The notes: a model not told the origin generated them from the sequence alone. DNA of 64,000 bases from Oceanispirochaeta crateris (GCF_008329965.1 NZ_CP036150.1:1922001-1986000), one strand, 5' to 3'; counted from the stretch's first letter, positions 53,354 through 62,299 are shown. Numbers and translations: made by a program.

Positions 53354-54631
53354 CTATAAAGCAGAGATTCGTTCAAGTCTTTTTACTGATAATACTGCCG
53401 CCCTGATGGTGTGATAGTTGACTTTCCAGGAATGGCTCATATGTTCCCACACAACTGTCCCTTCCCGGGTCAACAGAGGCCACCACTCACCCACTTCATG
53501 TTTTATCATGTGTTTCATGACAAATTTGTGGATATTTTCATAAGCTTCTAGGTATTTCTCATCACCATAAAGGAGATAGGCATCAAGCATCCCGGTTAAG
53601 AATTCAGCCTGTTGCCAAAACTCTTTAGCTTTATCATAAACCTCTTTACCATCATGAGACCCTTCCACATAGACTCCTCCAAATTCAAAATCAACTCCTG
53701 CTGATAACGCATGATTCAAAATTTTAGTAAAGAGTTCATCATATTTGTGAGGATTAATACCTAAGGCTTTCAAAGCATCTGCCATCAACCAAAAAAACTC
53801 AACGTTATGACCATAGGAAGTATTGTCCAGAGTATTGCTTTTTTCCTGCATCTCCCCTTCAAACCTGTCCCAACCCCAAATAATATCAAACTTGATCTGT
53901 GGTGCGACAGACCAATCCTGAAAGAATTGAGGAATTCCCGTACCATACTTTGGATGCATGATTCTGGCTACAATAAGATCAATGAGCTCCTGCAGCTTCC
54001 TCTTATGCACATCCTTTCCACTACAAAGATAAAGAGCCGTAAGAGCCTCCATCAAATGCATATGAACATCCAGAGTTTTTCTGTCCCCTCCCGCGCTGCC
54101 GGGTCCGCAGAGAGTCCAATCTCGTTCAAACATCTCCCAGTAACCACCATGACTAGTCTCAACGGCATAGATCTGTATCAGATCAAAACACTTTTGCGCA
54201 TAATCCAATCCTAGGGAGTCTCCCGATGCTAGAGTGTATGTAGCAAGGGCATAAATAGCAAAACTATGTCCATAGACGATTTTTTGATCAATCAAGATTT
54301 CATTATTTCTGTTAAAAAGCCAGTAGAATCCACCGAATTCACTGTCCCAATAGTGATCAACAGCAAAATGAACACCTTCCCTAGCTAGACTTAAAAACCG
54401 ACCTTCGGGATCAAAACCCTGTAGATGAACCAAAGAAAAAGCATAAATACTCCGCATATGAGCCAGTAGGGATTTCTCATCTGTACCTGCATCTTCTCCA
54501 TTTGTATCGAATTGGGTAAGAAATCCACCTTGGACTTCATCGAGGATACGACTTTGCCAGAAAGGGAGCAATTCCTTGATCAGATGGTGAGTCATCTCTT
54601 CTTTCCATTCTTTAATTTTTAATTGATCCAT
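53354..54631 (-). CDS. AGE-family epimerase (cellobiose 2-epimerase/N-acylglucosamine 2-epimerase-like)
   Basis: 425 residues, (alpha/alpha)6 barrel. Motifs of cellobiose 2-epimerases: DVHMHLMEALTALY, SYGHNVEFFWLM, KEFWQQAEFLTGML, EWWPLLTREG, and the C-terminal KVNYHTIRAA carrying a catalytic-type His. It interconverts a glucose and a mannose unit at the reducing end of a disaccharide, or a related sugar. Monocistronic, with a strong promoter and a LacI-type operator shared in design with the divergent kinase operon. Confidence 0.9.
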   Translation of the reverse strand: MDQLKIKEWKEEMTHHLIKELLPFWQSRILDEVQGGFLTQFDTNGEDAGTDEKSLLAHMRSIYAFSLVHLQGFDPEGRFLSLAREGVHFAVDHYWDSEFGGFYWLFNRNNEILIDQKIVYGHSFAIYALATYTLASGDSLGLDYAQKCFDLIQIYAVETSHGGYWEMFERDWTLCGPGSAGGDRKTLDVHMHLMEALTALYLCSGKDVHKRKLQELIDLIVARIMHPKYGTGIPQFFQDWSVAPQIKFDIIWGWDRFEGEMQEKSNTLDNTSYGHNVEFFWLMADALKALGINPHKYDELFTKILNHALSAGVDFEFGGVYVEGSHDGKEVYDKAKEFWQQAEFLTGMLDAYLLYGDEKYLEAYENIHKFVMKHMIKHEVGEWWPLLTREGTVVWEHMSHSWKVNYHTIRAAVLSVKRLERISAL

Positions 54632-54649
54632 GGCGTATCCCCTCTTTAA

Positions 54650-54692
54650 ATGTTATCGGTTTCATATTATGTCCTGTAATACAGCTTGTCAA
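54650..54692 (-). promoter_or_regulatory. Promoter and LacI-type operator of the epimerase gene
   Basis: Minus strand TTGACA (54687-54692), 17-base spacer, TAATAT (54664-54669). ATGAAACCGATAACAT (54650-54665) follows at +1 and resembles the LacI-family GntR operator ATGTTACCGATAACAT. It matches the site at 54826 at 12 of 16 positions. Confidence 0.7.
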
Positions 54693-54790
54693 TAAATTTA
54701 ATTTTATACTCTGTATATCCATGTTATTTCATTTTATATCATACATTTCTAAGAATATTAACTTCTTAAACAGCCCTACAATCATGGTGA

Positions 54791-54843
54791 TTGACAAGCC
54801 AGAATGATCGCATTATCATAAATTCAATGTATCCGGTTACATT
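54791..54843 (+). promoter_or_regulatory. Promoter and LacI-type operator of the kinase-phosphatase operon
   Basis: TTGACA (54791-54796), 17-base spacer, TATCAT (54814-54819), then AATGTATCCGGTTACATT (54826-54843), an 18-bp palindrome with one mismatched pair and a central CCGG, at +1. The lacI-type gene is the third gene of this operon, so autoregulation is likely. Confidence 0.75.
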
Positions 54844-54877
54844 ATTTATTCAAAAATAGAGAAGATTAGGATCAATC

Positions 54878-56791
54878 ATGAAGAACTTGAACAATATCGT
54901 AAAGGATTTCCCAGATATTTCCATCGCTGTCATCGGAGATATCTGTGTAGATATGTATTACTTCCTCAGTGATGAAAAGTGTGAAGTGTCACTCGAAACA
55001 GGACAGAGAACAAAGTCAGTTGAAGATTTTAAACATGAAGCAGGCGGTGCCGGCAATGTGGCCATAAACTTAAAGAGTCTAGGAGCTGGTTCTGTAGATA
55101 TTTATGGAGTTATCGGTTCTGATCCTTTTGGAGAAACTCTTAAATCCATTCTAACGGATTCAGATGTCTCCTGTACACATATTCAAACACAAAAAGAAAA
55201 CTGGCAAACCCATGTATATCATAAATTCTACAAGGACTCCGTAGAAGAATCACGTTGTGATATAGGAAACTTCAACAGAGTAAGTCCTGAGGTAGTATCC
55301 TTACTCTTAGAGGATATTGAATCAAACATCAAAAACTATGAAGTCATCATTATCAATGAGCAAGTATTACACGGCTACCATAATAGTCAGTTTCAAAAAG
55401 GCCTGGCCGATTTAATACTCAAATACAAAGATGACAGCCTTTGGATCAGTGACTGCCGCCACCTGAATCTGGTTTACAACCAGAGCATCCGTAAATTAAA
55501 CAAGAGTGAAGCCGAAGCAATTTTTAGTATGAAAGAACCTCAGAAATCACTTCCTGAAAAAAGAGAGTTAATCCAATGGCTCTCCTCCTACTGGGAAAAG
55601 CCCGTCATAATCACCTTGGGAGAAGACGGGGCCATTGGCATAGACTCTGAAGGGAAAATTGAAGAAACACCGGGCATCAGTCTGACAGGCCCCAAGGATA
55701 CTGTTGGCGCAGGTGACGCCTTTTTGGCGGCTTTAGCTCTCACAATGGCTTCAGGGCATACCCTAAAAGAGGCTTTATTCACTGGAAACTGTACTGCCAG
55801 TGTTTCTGTAACAAAACTTTTTGAAACAGGACATCCGAATAAAGACGAGCTGATAAGAATGGGAACATCCCCGGATTACCGTTACAATCCTGAAGTTGCA
55901 TCTGACAATAGAACGGCTAAATTCCTCAAAGACACTCCCATTGAGATCATCGGCCTCAAACCATCAGGGAATCCCGTGGCTGTTATCTTTGATCATGACG
56001 GAACAATATCCACCCTTCGCCAGGGCTGGGAACCCATCATGAAGGAAGTCGTACTCCAGTCCATATTGGGAGAATCACTAAAACTGGTCTCTCAAGAGGA
56101 AATAGAATGCATCTCTGCAACTGCAGATGAAATGATCGAAAAAACAACCGGTGTCCAAACAATCATTCAGATGCATCACTTGCAAAGCCTGGTAAAATCC
56201 CATTCTTATGTCCCGCGACATAAGGTATTGACCCCCCTGGAATATAAAAAAATATACAACGACAGGCTCATGAATATGGTTTCTGCCCGGATCAGCCTAT
56301 TCCGTAGAGGTATGCTGGATCTGAGAGACGTAACCATGAAAGGAGCCATACCCTTCCTACAAAGCCTTAAAGATGCGGGGATACCCCTCTACCTTGCTAG
56401 TGGAACAGACCAGGAAGACGTTCGTAAGGAAGCAAAGACACTAGGGTATGCCGAGTTGTTCACTGGAGGTATTTTCGGATCCGTCGGCAATATTGACCAG
56501 GATCCCAAGAAGTTGGTCATGGAAAGGATAAGCAGAGAACTTCCTGAAAACGTGAAGCCTCAAAATTGCTATGTTTTTGGAGACGGACCTGTGGAAATGC
56601 GAGAAGCTGCTAAACGCGACTTTACCGGAATAGGACTACTAAGTGATGAAAAACAGCGTTTTGGCGTGAATCCTGATAAAAGACAGCGTCTGATTCTGGG
56701 AGGAGCCAAGGCATTGATTCCTGATTTTTCCTGGAGATCATTTTTGACTGAATACTTAGAATGGAATCTTGATACAAAAAGGAAAAAATAA
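54878..56791 (+). CDS. PfkB-family sugar kinase fused to HAD-family phosphatase
   Basis: 637 residues. The kinase half (about 1-335) has VIGDICVDMYYF, EAGGAGNVAINLKSLGA and the catalytic KDTVGAGDAFLAALAL (Asp near 280); it resembles the kinase domain of HldE/RfaE more than fructokinases. The HAD half (about 365-637) has motif I VIFDHDGTI (nucleophile near 371), motif II YLASGTD, a Lys in DPKKLVM, and motif IV VFGDGPVEM. A sugar kinase and a sugar-phosphate phosphatase in one chain suggests a bisphosphate intermediate, as in HldE plus GmhB, but no nucleotidyltransferase domain is present. Followed after 2 bases by the deoxyhypusine-synthase-like gene. Confidence 0.88.
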   Translation: MKNLNNIVKDFPDISIAVIGDICVDMYYFLSDEKCEVSLETGQRTKSVEDFKHEAGGAGNVAINLKSLGAGSVDIYGVIGSDPFGETLKSILTDSDVSCTHIQTQKENWQTHVYHKFYKDSVEESRCDIGNFNRVSPEVVSLLLEDIESNIKNYEVIIINEQVLHGYHNSQFQKGLADLILKYKDDSLWISDCRHLNLVYNQSIRKLNKSEAEAIFSMKEPQKSLPEKRELIQWLSSYWEKPVIITLGEDGAIGIDSEGKIEETPGISLTGPKDTVGAGDAFLAALALTMASGHTLKEALFTGNCTASVSVTKLFETGHPNKDELIRMGTSPDYRYNPEVASDNRTAKFLKDTPIEIIGLKPSGNPVAVIFDHDGTISTLRQGWEPIMKEVVLQSILGESLKLVSQEEIECISATADEMIEKTTGVQTIIQMHHLQSLVKSHSYVPRHKVLTPLEYKKIYNDRLMNMVSARISLFRRGMLDLRDVTMKGAIPFLQSLKDAGIPLYLASGTDQEDVRKEAKTLGYAELFTGGIFGSVGNIDQDPKKLVMERISRELPENVKPQNCYVFGDGPVEMREAAKRDFTGIGLLSDEKQRFGVNPDKRQRLILGGAKALIPDFSWRSFLTEYLEWNLDTKRKK

Positions 56792-56793
56792 GT

Positions 56794-57894
56794 ATGAAAT
56801 GTTTCGACCGTGAAAAAATGGAGTACTACCCACTCAGAAGCAGAGACAGCAAGGTAAATATCTCAACGACAGCTCTGAAACCGGAGACATCTGCACCTCC
56901 AATCGGAAAATCTGAAAGCGAAAAGATAGACAGTATAGCCGGGGAGATCAGAGAATCCAGAAAAAACAAGAAACCTGTCATACTGGCATTTGGCGCTCAT
57001 GCCATAAAAAATGGATTATCCCTGATTCTTTCCGCTTTGATTGAAGAGGGGTGGGTGACTCATCTAGCCACAAACGGTGCCGGAGTCATCCATGACTGGG
57101 AGTTTGCATATCAGGGATTAAGCTCTGAAGATGTGCGCAGCAATGTCAAACAAGGAAAGTTCGGCACCTGGGAAGAGACAGGGCTGTACATCAACCTAGC
57201 CCTGGCTGCGGGAGCCTACAACGGCCTAGGTTACGGAGAATCCCTAGGGGCCATGATTAGCACTGGTGAACTTGTCATTCCCTCACAGAAAGATCTGATG
57301 TCTCTGATCCAGGGAGACAATCCAGCCACGGAGCTCTGGCAAAGGGCGGCAGCAGCCGACTTTCTTGAACTAATCCTTTCTGAAAAATTATCCCCAGGTC
57401 CCCTGAAAATCAACCACCCTTTTGCAGACTACAGCATCCAGGCCAGAGCTTTTACTGCGGGGATACCTTTCACAAGTCATCCCATGTTTGGTCATGACAT
57501 CATCTATACACACAGGGCCAACAGAGGTGCTGCCTTAGGTCGCTGTGCTCAAAAGGACTTCCTTGCTTTTACCGATTCAGTGTCCCGCCTTGAAGGCGGA
57601 GTATACCTCTCTGTAGGATCGGCGGTGATGTCCCCTATGATATTTGAAAAGGCACTCTCAATGGCGCGCAATGCCGCTCAAAAAGAGGGTCGTATAATCA
57701 AAAACTGCCCAATCCATGTGGTTGACCTTCAGAAACAAACCTGGGATTGGAGCCAGGGAGAACCACCGGCAGACAATCCTGCCTATTACCTCCGTTTTAT
57801 GAAAACCTTCAACCGTATGGGCTGTCCCGCCGATTACAGCTCTATGGACAACAGAACATTCCTCCATCATCTATATAAGAGACTGAGTCTATGA
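56794..57894 (+). CDS. Deoxyhypusine synthase-like NAD-fold protein of unknown function
   Basis: 366 residues. The central segment follows deoxyhypusine synthase: ILAFGAHAIKNGLSLILSALIEEGWVTHLATNGAGVIHDWEFA, then GKFGTWEETG, and a later GGVYLSVGSAVMSPMIFEKALSMARN. Deoxyhypusine synthase modifies eIF-5A in eukaryotes and archaea with spermidine; bacteria lack that substrate. The SWGKI-type catalytic Lys motif is not visible, so the reaction must differ. It resembles a family I recall as GSU2086-like, often near sugar kinases, without known function. It overlaps the lacI-type gene by 4 bases (ATGA) and follows the kinase-phosphatase fusion. Confidence 0.8.
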   Translation: MKCFDREKMEYYPLRSRDSKVNISTTALKPETSAPPIGKSESEKIDSIAGEIRESRKNKKPVILAFGAHAIKNGLSLILSALIEEGWVTHLATNGAGVIHDWEFAYQGLSSEDVRSNVKQGKFGTWEETGLYINLALAAGAYNGLGYGESLGAMISTGELVIPSQKDLMSLIQGDNPATELWQRAAAADFLELILSEKLSPGPLKINHPFADYSIQARAFTAGIPFTSHPMFGHDIIYTHRANRGAALGRCAQKDFLAFTDSVSRLEGGVYLSVGSAVMSPMIFEKALSMARNAAQKEGRIIKNCPIHVVDLQKQTWDWSQGEPPADNPAYYLRFMKTFNRMGCPADYSSMDNRTFLHHLYKRLSL

Positions 57895-58895
57895 AAAAAA
57901 AGACCGTAACTATATCGGACATAGCAACTGAAGCCGGTGTCTCTAAAGCCACCGTTTCCAGAGTCCTGTCCAACTCTCCTAAAGTAAAAAAGGAATCGAA
58001 AGAAAAAATTCTTAAAATCATGGAAAAGTATTCCTATGTGCCAAACAATATGGCCCAGAGTCTGGCCGGAACCCCGCGTATGACCATCGGAATCGTCATC
58101 GATGAACTAGCCAACTTCTTTTTTATCGAAGTAGCCGACGGCATCGATAAGGTCATCAGTCATTCAGGATACTCCATGCAAATTTCAAGCTCCAGATGGG
58201 ACGAAGAAAATGAATTGCGCCTTGTTCGCCAGCTCATCAGCAGCCGTGTTGACGGTATCATCCTGGCTCCTGTTTCTGAAACATCCCGCTCCATAGCACT
58301 TTTAAAATCCTCGGGGATACCCTTCCTTCTCATCAATGTGATCCCCAAGCAGGAAGACTTAGCCTTTGTCAGCTGCGATAATAGCGCAGGAGGAAGGTTG
58401 GCAGGACAATTTTTCAACAGGATGCACAGGCCTTGTCAAATCCTGATTACGGGATATCCCCACCAATCCATAAGCTACAGGATTCAGGGATTCAAAGAGA
58501 CTTTAGAGAAACCGGAAGAATTGATTCATTATGAAAATATAAACACCTATGAACAGGGGTATGAAATAGCTTCGGTTCTGTTGATTAAGAACCGGCTTGC
58601 CAGCATTAAGACTGCTCTTTTTGTGACGAATGATAACGTAGCCATCGGAATCATTACGCGTCTTCTGGAACTGGGTATTTCTATACCGGAGCAAGTTTCA
58701 GTTATCGGGTATGATGATATAAAACTGTCCACTTTCTGCAGAATACCTTTGACAACGGTTTCTCAAGGGATAAAAGACATAGGCAAGATTGCCGCCATGG
58801 AACTACTTGAAATGATCGAAGGAAGCGCGGAAGAACTCCCTCAGCACCTCATTGAACCGCAGATTGTCATGAGGCAATCTGCGGTTATTCTATAA
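57891..58895 (+). CDS. LacI-family transcriptional regulator
   Basis: 334 residues. N-terminal HTH VTISDIATEAGVSKATVSRVLSN and hinge helix NNMAQSLAG, then a periplasmic-binding-protein-like sensor domain (IGIVIDELANFFFIEVADGID, VISVIGYDD-type VSVIGYDDIKLS). As last gene of the kinase-phosphatase/DHS-like operon it probably represses that operon through the CCGG operator at 54826, and the epimerase gene through 54650. The ligand is presumably a sugar or sugar phosphate of this pathway. The 3' end of the gene doubles as one arm of a strong stem-loop. Confidence 0.95.
   Translation: MKKKTVTISDIATEAGVSKATVSRVLSNSPKVKKESKEKILKIMEKYSYVPNNMAQSLAGTPRMTIGIVIDELANFFFIEVADGIDKVISHSGYSMQISSSRWDEENELRLVRQLISSRVDGIILAPVSETSRSIALLKSSGIPFLLINVIPKQEDLAFVSCDNSAGGRLAGQFFNRMHRPCQILITGYPHQSISYRIQGFKETLEKPEELIHYENINTYEQGYEIASVLLIKNRLASIKTALFVTNDNVAIGIITRLLELGISIPEQVSVIGYDDIKLSTFCRIPLTTVSQGIKDIGKIAAMELLEMIEGSAEELPQHLIEPQIVMRQSAVIL
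58855..58886. terminator. 12-bp perfect inverted repeat at the 3' end of the lacI-type gene
   Basis: AACCGCAGATTG-TCATGAGG-CAATCTGCGGTT. The whole stem lies inside the coding sequence (last 13 codons), just before a convergent gene. No T-run follows on either strand, so it may act as a 3' mRNA barrier rather than a classic terminator. Confidence 0.55.
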
Positions 58896-58896
58896 T

Positions 58897-60036
58897 TCAA
58901 AGGGATCTAAGGGGTGTCCATTTTTCCATGTCTTCATTGTTTTTAATAATAGCCTCAATGAACGAGAGGCCAAGAACACCCTGAGAGGCATTTGGAAAAT
59001 CACGCCCGGGAAGGACAGACTCGCCTCTTATATAGCGAAAGCCACTATTATAGATGTTAGCAAATGCTGAAATAAGGCCTTCTGGATGACCAGCAGGTAA
59101 ACGCGCGGCCATTTTGGCATCTCCACATAAAGCCGGCGTACCCTTCTTATAAATCGTGCTGGTTCCATCTCCGTTCATTAACTCCAGAGTCTCTGGATAT
59201 TCCTGATCCCAGGACAAACCAGCCCTGCTTCCATAGACTCTGATCCTCAGGGCATTCCCCTCTCCCGAAGAGACCTGGGAAGCATGAAGGATACCTCGTG
59301 CTTGATCCTCAAAATGAATAAGAACTGTGCCCTGGTCATCTAGGGCGTTCCCTTGAATAGTACTCCCAAGATCCGCGCAGACCTCATGGGGAACAAGGCC
59401 CGTAATGGTCTGAATGAGATTTAGAGCATGGATACCCACATCCATCATTGTGCAGGAAGGACCTGAAATTTCCGGATTCAAATGCCAGGTATTAAAAAGC
59501 TCTGGATTTTCGACTAATGGAGATAACCATCCTTGAGTATACTCCACAACGATTCTGATAATTTTACCAAGTGCACCTGATTCTACCAGAAACCGAGCCT
59601 GTTTCGTCATAGCATAACCCGTATAACCATGGGTAAGAGCATAAAGGAGACCTGTCTCCTCTGTCTTTTTCTTAATTTTTGATGCTTGTTCCATTGAAAT
59701 TGCCATGGGTTTATCTGAAAAAACATGGATACCGGCCTCAAGGAAAGCCATTGTCAAATCATAATGGCTGCTATTAGGGGAGGCAATTATAACGAAGTCG
59801 ATGCGGTCTGAAGCAGGTCTGGACAATTCTCCACGAATCATATCTTTGTAATCTGAATAGACTCTTTCTGGATTTAGTCCAAGTTCCTTTCCCCTATCTT
59901 TACTCTTCTGAGGATTACTGGAGAAAACACCAGCCTTGATTTCAGACTCACCCATCAGACAAGCACCAGCTCTATGCACAAAACCGATGAAGGAGTCTTT
60001 TCCGGCACCAACTATTCCACCTTGTAATACTCTCAT
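58897..60036 (-). CDS. Gfo/Idh/MocA-family dehydrogenase (second copy)
   Basis: 379 residues. Rossmann motif GGIVGAGKDSFIGFVHRAG, catalytic Lys in FSDKPMAIS, and the C-terminal substrate domain with GPSCTMMDVGIHALNLIQ (metal/substrate His). Only distantly similar to the 50.7-kb paralogue. Its ATG overlaps the preceding TIM-barrel gene's stop by 4 bases, so the two enzymes act together, probably on an oxidised sugar or inositol-like compound. Confidence 0.92.
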   Translation of the reverse strand: MRVLQGGIVGAGKDSFIGFVHRAGACLMGESEIKAGVFSSNPQKSKDRGKELGLNPERVYSDYKDMIRGELSRPASDRIDFVIIASPNSSHYDLTMAFLEAGIHVFSDKPMAISMEQASKIKKKTEETGLLYALTHGYTGYAMTKQARFLVESGALGKIIRIVVEYTQGWLSPLVENPELFNTWHLNPEISGPSCTMMDVGIHALNLIQTITGLVPHEVCADLGSTIQGNALDDQGTVLIHFEDQARGILHASQVSSGEGNALRIRVYGSRAGLSWDQEYPETLELMNGDGTSTIYKKGTPALCGDAKMAARLPAGHPEGLISAFANIYNSGFRYIRGESVLPGRDFPNASQGVLGLSFIEAIIKNNEDMEKWTPLRSL

Positions 60037-61085
60037 TGAATCACTCCCAGTATTCGATTAATCGTCTCCCGATTGATAGATGTTCCTGCAAAATCATCAA
60101 AAGCTTTTCCAGCAGGATCAATAATCATAGACTGTATAAAGGGAGCTCCTTCGGCTGCCCCCTGAACCGAACTCTTAATACAGCACTCCCATTCAAGAAC
60201 AGCCCAGGAATCGTATCCTACTTCTGTCAACTTCGTAAAAACCTGCTTAAAATCAACCTGCCCATCCCCTAAACTCCGAAACCGTCCCGCTCTATTCTGC
60301 CAAGATGAATACCCTCCGTATACACCCTGGCGACCCGTTGGATGGAACTCAGCATCCTTCACATGGAATGCCTTGATCCTGTCTCCATATATATCAATAA
60401 ACTGAAGATAATCCAGACATTGGAGTATAAAATGGGATGGGTCATACAAGATATTGACACGAGGATGATTTCCAGTGGCTTCTAAAAAAGCTTCAAAACT
60501 TAAACCGTCATGCAAATCTTCACCGGGATGAATCTCAAATGCAATATCCACTCCGTATTCATCAGCTACATCCAAAATTGGCTTCCATAGCTTGGAAAGA
60601 GACCGAAAACCTTGCTCAACAAGGCCTTCAGGCCGTTGAGGCCACGGGTAGAAGAGAGGCCACATAAGAGCACCGCTAAAACTGGGCATCACCTTCAAAC
60701 CGAGATTTGCAGAGGCTTTCACCGCATTGATCATCTTTTGTACTGCCCAGCTCTGCCTCTCCTGAGGCTTACCCCTCAAAGATGGTTCGGTGAATCCATC
60801 AAAAAGTTCATCATATGCCGGATTGACTGCAACAAGCTGTCCAAAGATATGCGTTGCCAGTTCCGTAATTTCCAGTCCATGGCATTGCCCTTTCAAATCA
60901 TCACAATATGTCTTTGATTGAGAGGCAAGATCAATGTCTATCAGGTTCTTTTCATTTGCAGGAATCTGAACACCCTTGTAACCAAGAGATTGAGCCCACT
61001 CTGTAATATGGTTCAAATTATCAAAGGGGGGCTTATCTCCCACAAACTGTGCCAGAAAAATAGCCGGTCCTTTAATCATATTCAT
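60033..61085 (-). CDS. Sugar phosphate isomerase/epimerase-like TIM-barrel protein (second copy)
   Basis: 350 residues. Barrel motifs: GYKGVQIPAN, GVDIAFEIHPGEDLHDG, NILYDPSHFILQCLDY, IKAFHVKDAEFHPTG, and a final Glu in WAVLEWECC. The Glu/Asp/His set suits the divalent-metal site of the family. Longer than the 49.8-kb copy. GGAGGT precedes the ATG at 61085. Confidence 0.9.
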   Translation of the reverse strand: MNMIKGPAIFLAQFVGDKPPFDNLNHITEWAQSLGYKGVQIPANEKNLIDIDLASQSKTYCDDLKGQCHGLEITELATHIFGQLVAVNPAYDELFDGFTEPSLRGKPQERQSWAVQKMINAVKASANLGLKVMPSFSGALMWPLFYPWPQRPEGLVEQGFRSLSKLWKPILDVADEYGVDIAFEIHPGEDLHDGLSFEAFLEATGNHPRVNILYDPSHFILQCLDYLQFIDIYGDRIKAFHVKDAEFHPTGRQGVYGGYSSWQNRAGRFRSLGDGQVDFKQVFTKLTEVGYDSWAVLEWECCIKSSVQGAAEGAPFIQSMIIDPAGKAFDDFAGTSINRETINRILGVIQ

Positions 61086-61100
61086 TTAGACCTCCAACTT

Positions 61101-61129
61101 ATATTACTGATTGTTTCATGCATATTCAA
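61101..61129 (-). promoter_or_regulatory. Predicted promoter of the TIM-barrel/dehydrogenase pair
   Basis: Minus strand TTGAAT (61124-61129), 17-base spacer, TAATAT (61101-61106). It lies just downstream of the binding-protein terminator, so this gene pair has its own transcription start. Confidence 0.6.
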
Positions 61130-61161
61130 AAAATAGGCTGTCCATTTTTCAACAGACAGCC
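61127..61161 (-). terminator. Rho-independent terminator after the sugar-binding-protein gene
   Basis: Minus strand GGCTGTC (61155-61161) and GACAGCC (61137-61143) form a 7-bp stem followed by TATTTTTTG. Confidence 0.75.
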
Positions 61162-61189
61162 CGTTTTAAAAACAGATTCAAATTGATTC

Positions 61190-62233
61190 CTATTGGAAAT
61201 TCAATTCATCTTCAACATAGTATTGATCAGCATTTTCTTTGGTGACCAATTCTGCTGCCAAAATGATGCGTATAGGAAGTTTTTTCTGATAAAAACCCTC
61301 GAAAACCTGATCATTAAGTCCCAAGACAGCAAGACCAACGGCAGTTGCAATACAGTCTGGTGGATAAGTAACATTGGCTTTAACCAAGGGATTTGAATCA
61401 TCCATGATCATTTTCAGGATCTCCTTATCAGCTCCACCGCCAAGAAAGATCTTAATATCATCCCGGCCTGACTCTTTATATGCCTGAAGAGCCCCTTTCA
61501 TCATGTCATCATCGGCTGTATACACTGCATCAATCTCCGGATATTTCTGCAGATAATTCTCCATTACCGCAAGGGCTTTTTCTGGATTCCACATTCCGGG
61601 CTGGGAATCAAGAACTTCCAATCCATATTTGGCTGCTGTTTCTTTGATGGTATCAACTCGAATACTATTGATTACACTAGGTATACCCTCGATGATAACG
61701 ATCTTTCCTTTATTTCCAAGCTGCTCGGCGATCCATTTGGTACCTTCACGAGTATAGCCTTCATCATCATTCGAGATGTAAACGTCATAGACTGGTTTTG
61801 TGGCACCCCGGTCCAGTACAACAGTATAAATACCGGCGTTATATGCTTTTTCAATAACCGCTGTCAGAGATGAGTCAAAGGGAAAGCAGACAAGAGCGTC
61901 AATCTCTTTGATCATCAAGTCTTCAATATCAGAAGCCTGTTTTGTCACGCTATCGGCAGAGACAACAAGGAACTCCAGTTCTGGATGTTTTTCTTCCCAA
62001 TCTTTAACTGATTTCTGTACCCACCAGTTTACGCGGCCCATATAACCATGTGTTGCCGTAGGCAGTGAGACCCCAATCTTACCGCTATAGCTTTTTTCCA
62101 TAACCGGAGCAGCCTCAGCTGCAGGAGCCGGTGCTGCAGCAGCCATAGGGGCTTCCTCTTTAGCACAGCCGGTGATCATAAATGCCCCGGCAAACAGCAT
62201 GAGAACCATCGTTACAGACAAGATCCTTTTCAT
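61190..62233 (-). CDS. RbsB-type sugar-binding lipoprotein of an ABC transporter
   Basis: 347 residues from ATG 62233 (GGAGGA about 5 bases upstream; the frame opens at a TTG that is part of that site). Lipoprotein signal KRILSVTMVLMLFAGAFMITGC, then a low-complexity Ala/Pro/Glu linker, then a periplasmic-binding-protein type 1 domain (GKIGVSLPTATHGYMGRVNWWVQ, EKALAVMENYLQKYPEIDAVYTADDDM). Related proteins bind ribose, xylose, rhamnose or inositol; the ligand is unknown. Last gene of the importer operon; the permease lies two genes upstream. Confidence 0.94.
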   Translation of the reverse strand: MKRILSVTMVLMLFAGAFMITGCAKEEAPMAAAAPAPAAEAAPVMEKSYSGKIGVSLPTATHGYMGRVNWWVQKSVKDWEEKHPELEFLVVSADSVTKQASDIEDLMIKEIDALVCFPFDSSLTAVIEKAYNAGIYTVVLDRGATKPVYDVYISNDDEGYTREGTKWIAEQLGNKGKIVIIEGIPSVINSIRVDTIKETAAKYGLEVLDSQPGMWNPEKALAVMENYLQKYPEIDAVYTADDDMMKGALQAYKESGRDDIKIFLGGGADKEILKMIMDDSNPLVKANVTYPPDCIATAVGLAVLGLNDQVFEGFYQKKLPIRIILAAELVTKENADQYYVEDELNFQ

Positions 62234-62264
62234 ACTTTCCTCCAAATTTTTCTTATATCTCCAA

Positions 62265-62281
62265 CAGCTGTCACACAGCTG
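62265..62281 (-). repeat. Hairpin before the binding-protein ribosome binding site
   Basis: CAGCTGT-GTG-ACAGCTG on the minus strand, a perfect 7-bp stem with a 3-base loop, in the 66-base gap between the 2-hydroxyacid dehydrogenase and binding-protein genes. It may mark a processing site that raises binding-protein mRNA stability. Confidence 0.55.
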
Positions 62282-62299
62282 CCAAATCCTGAATAAGGG

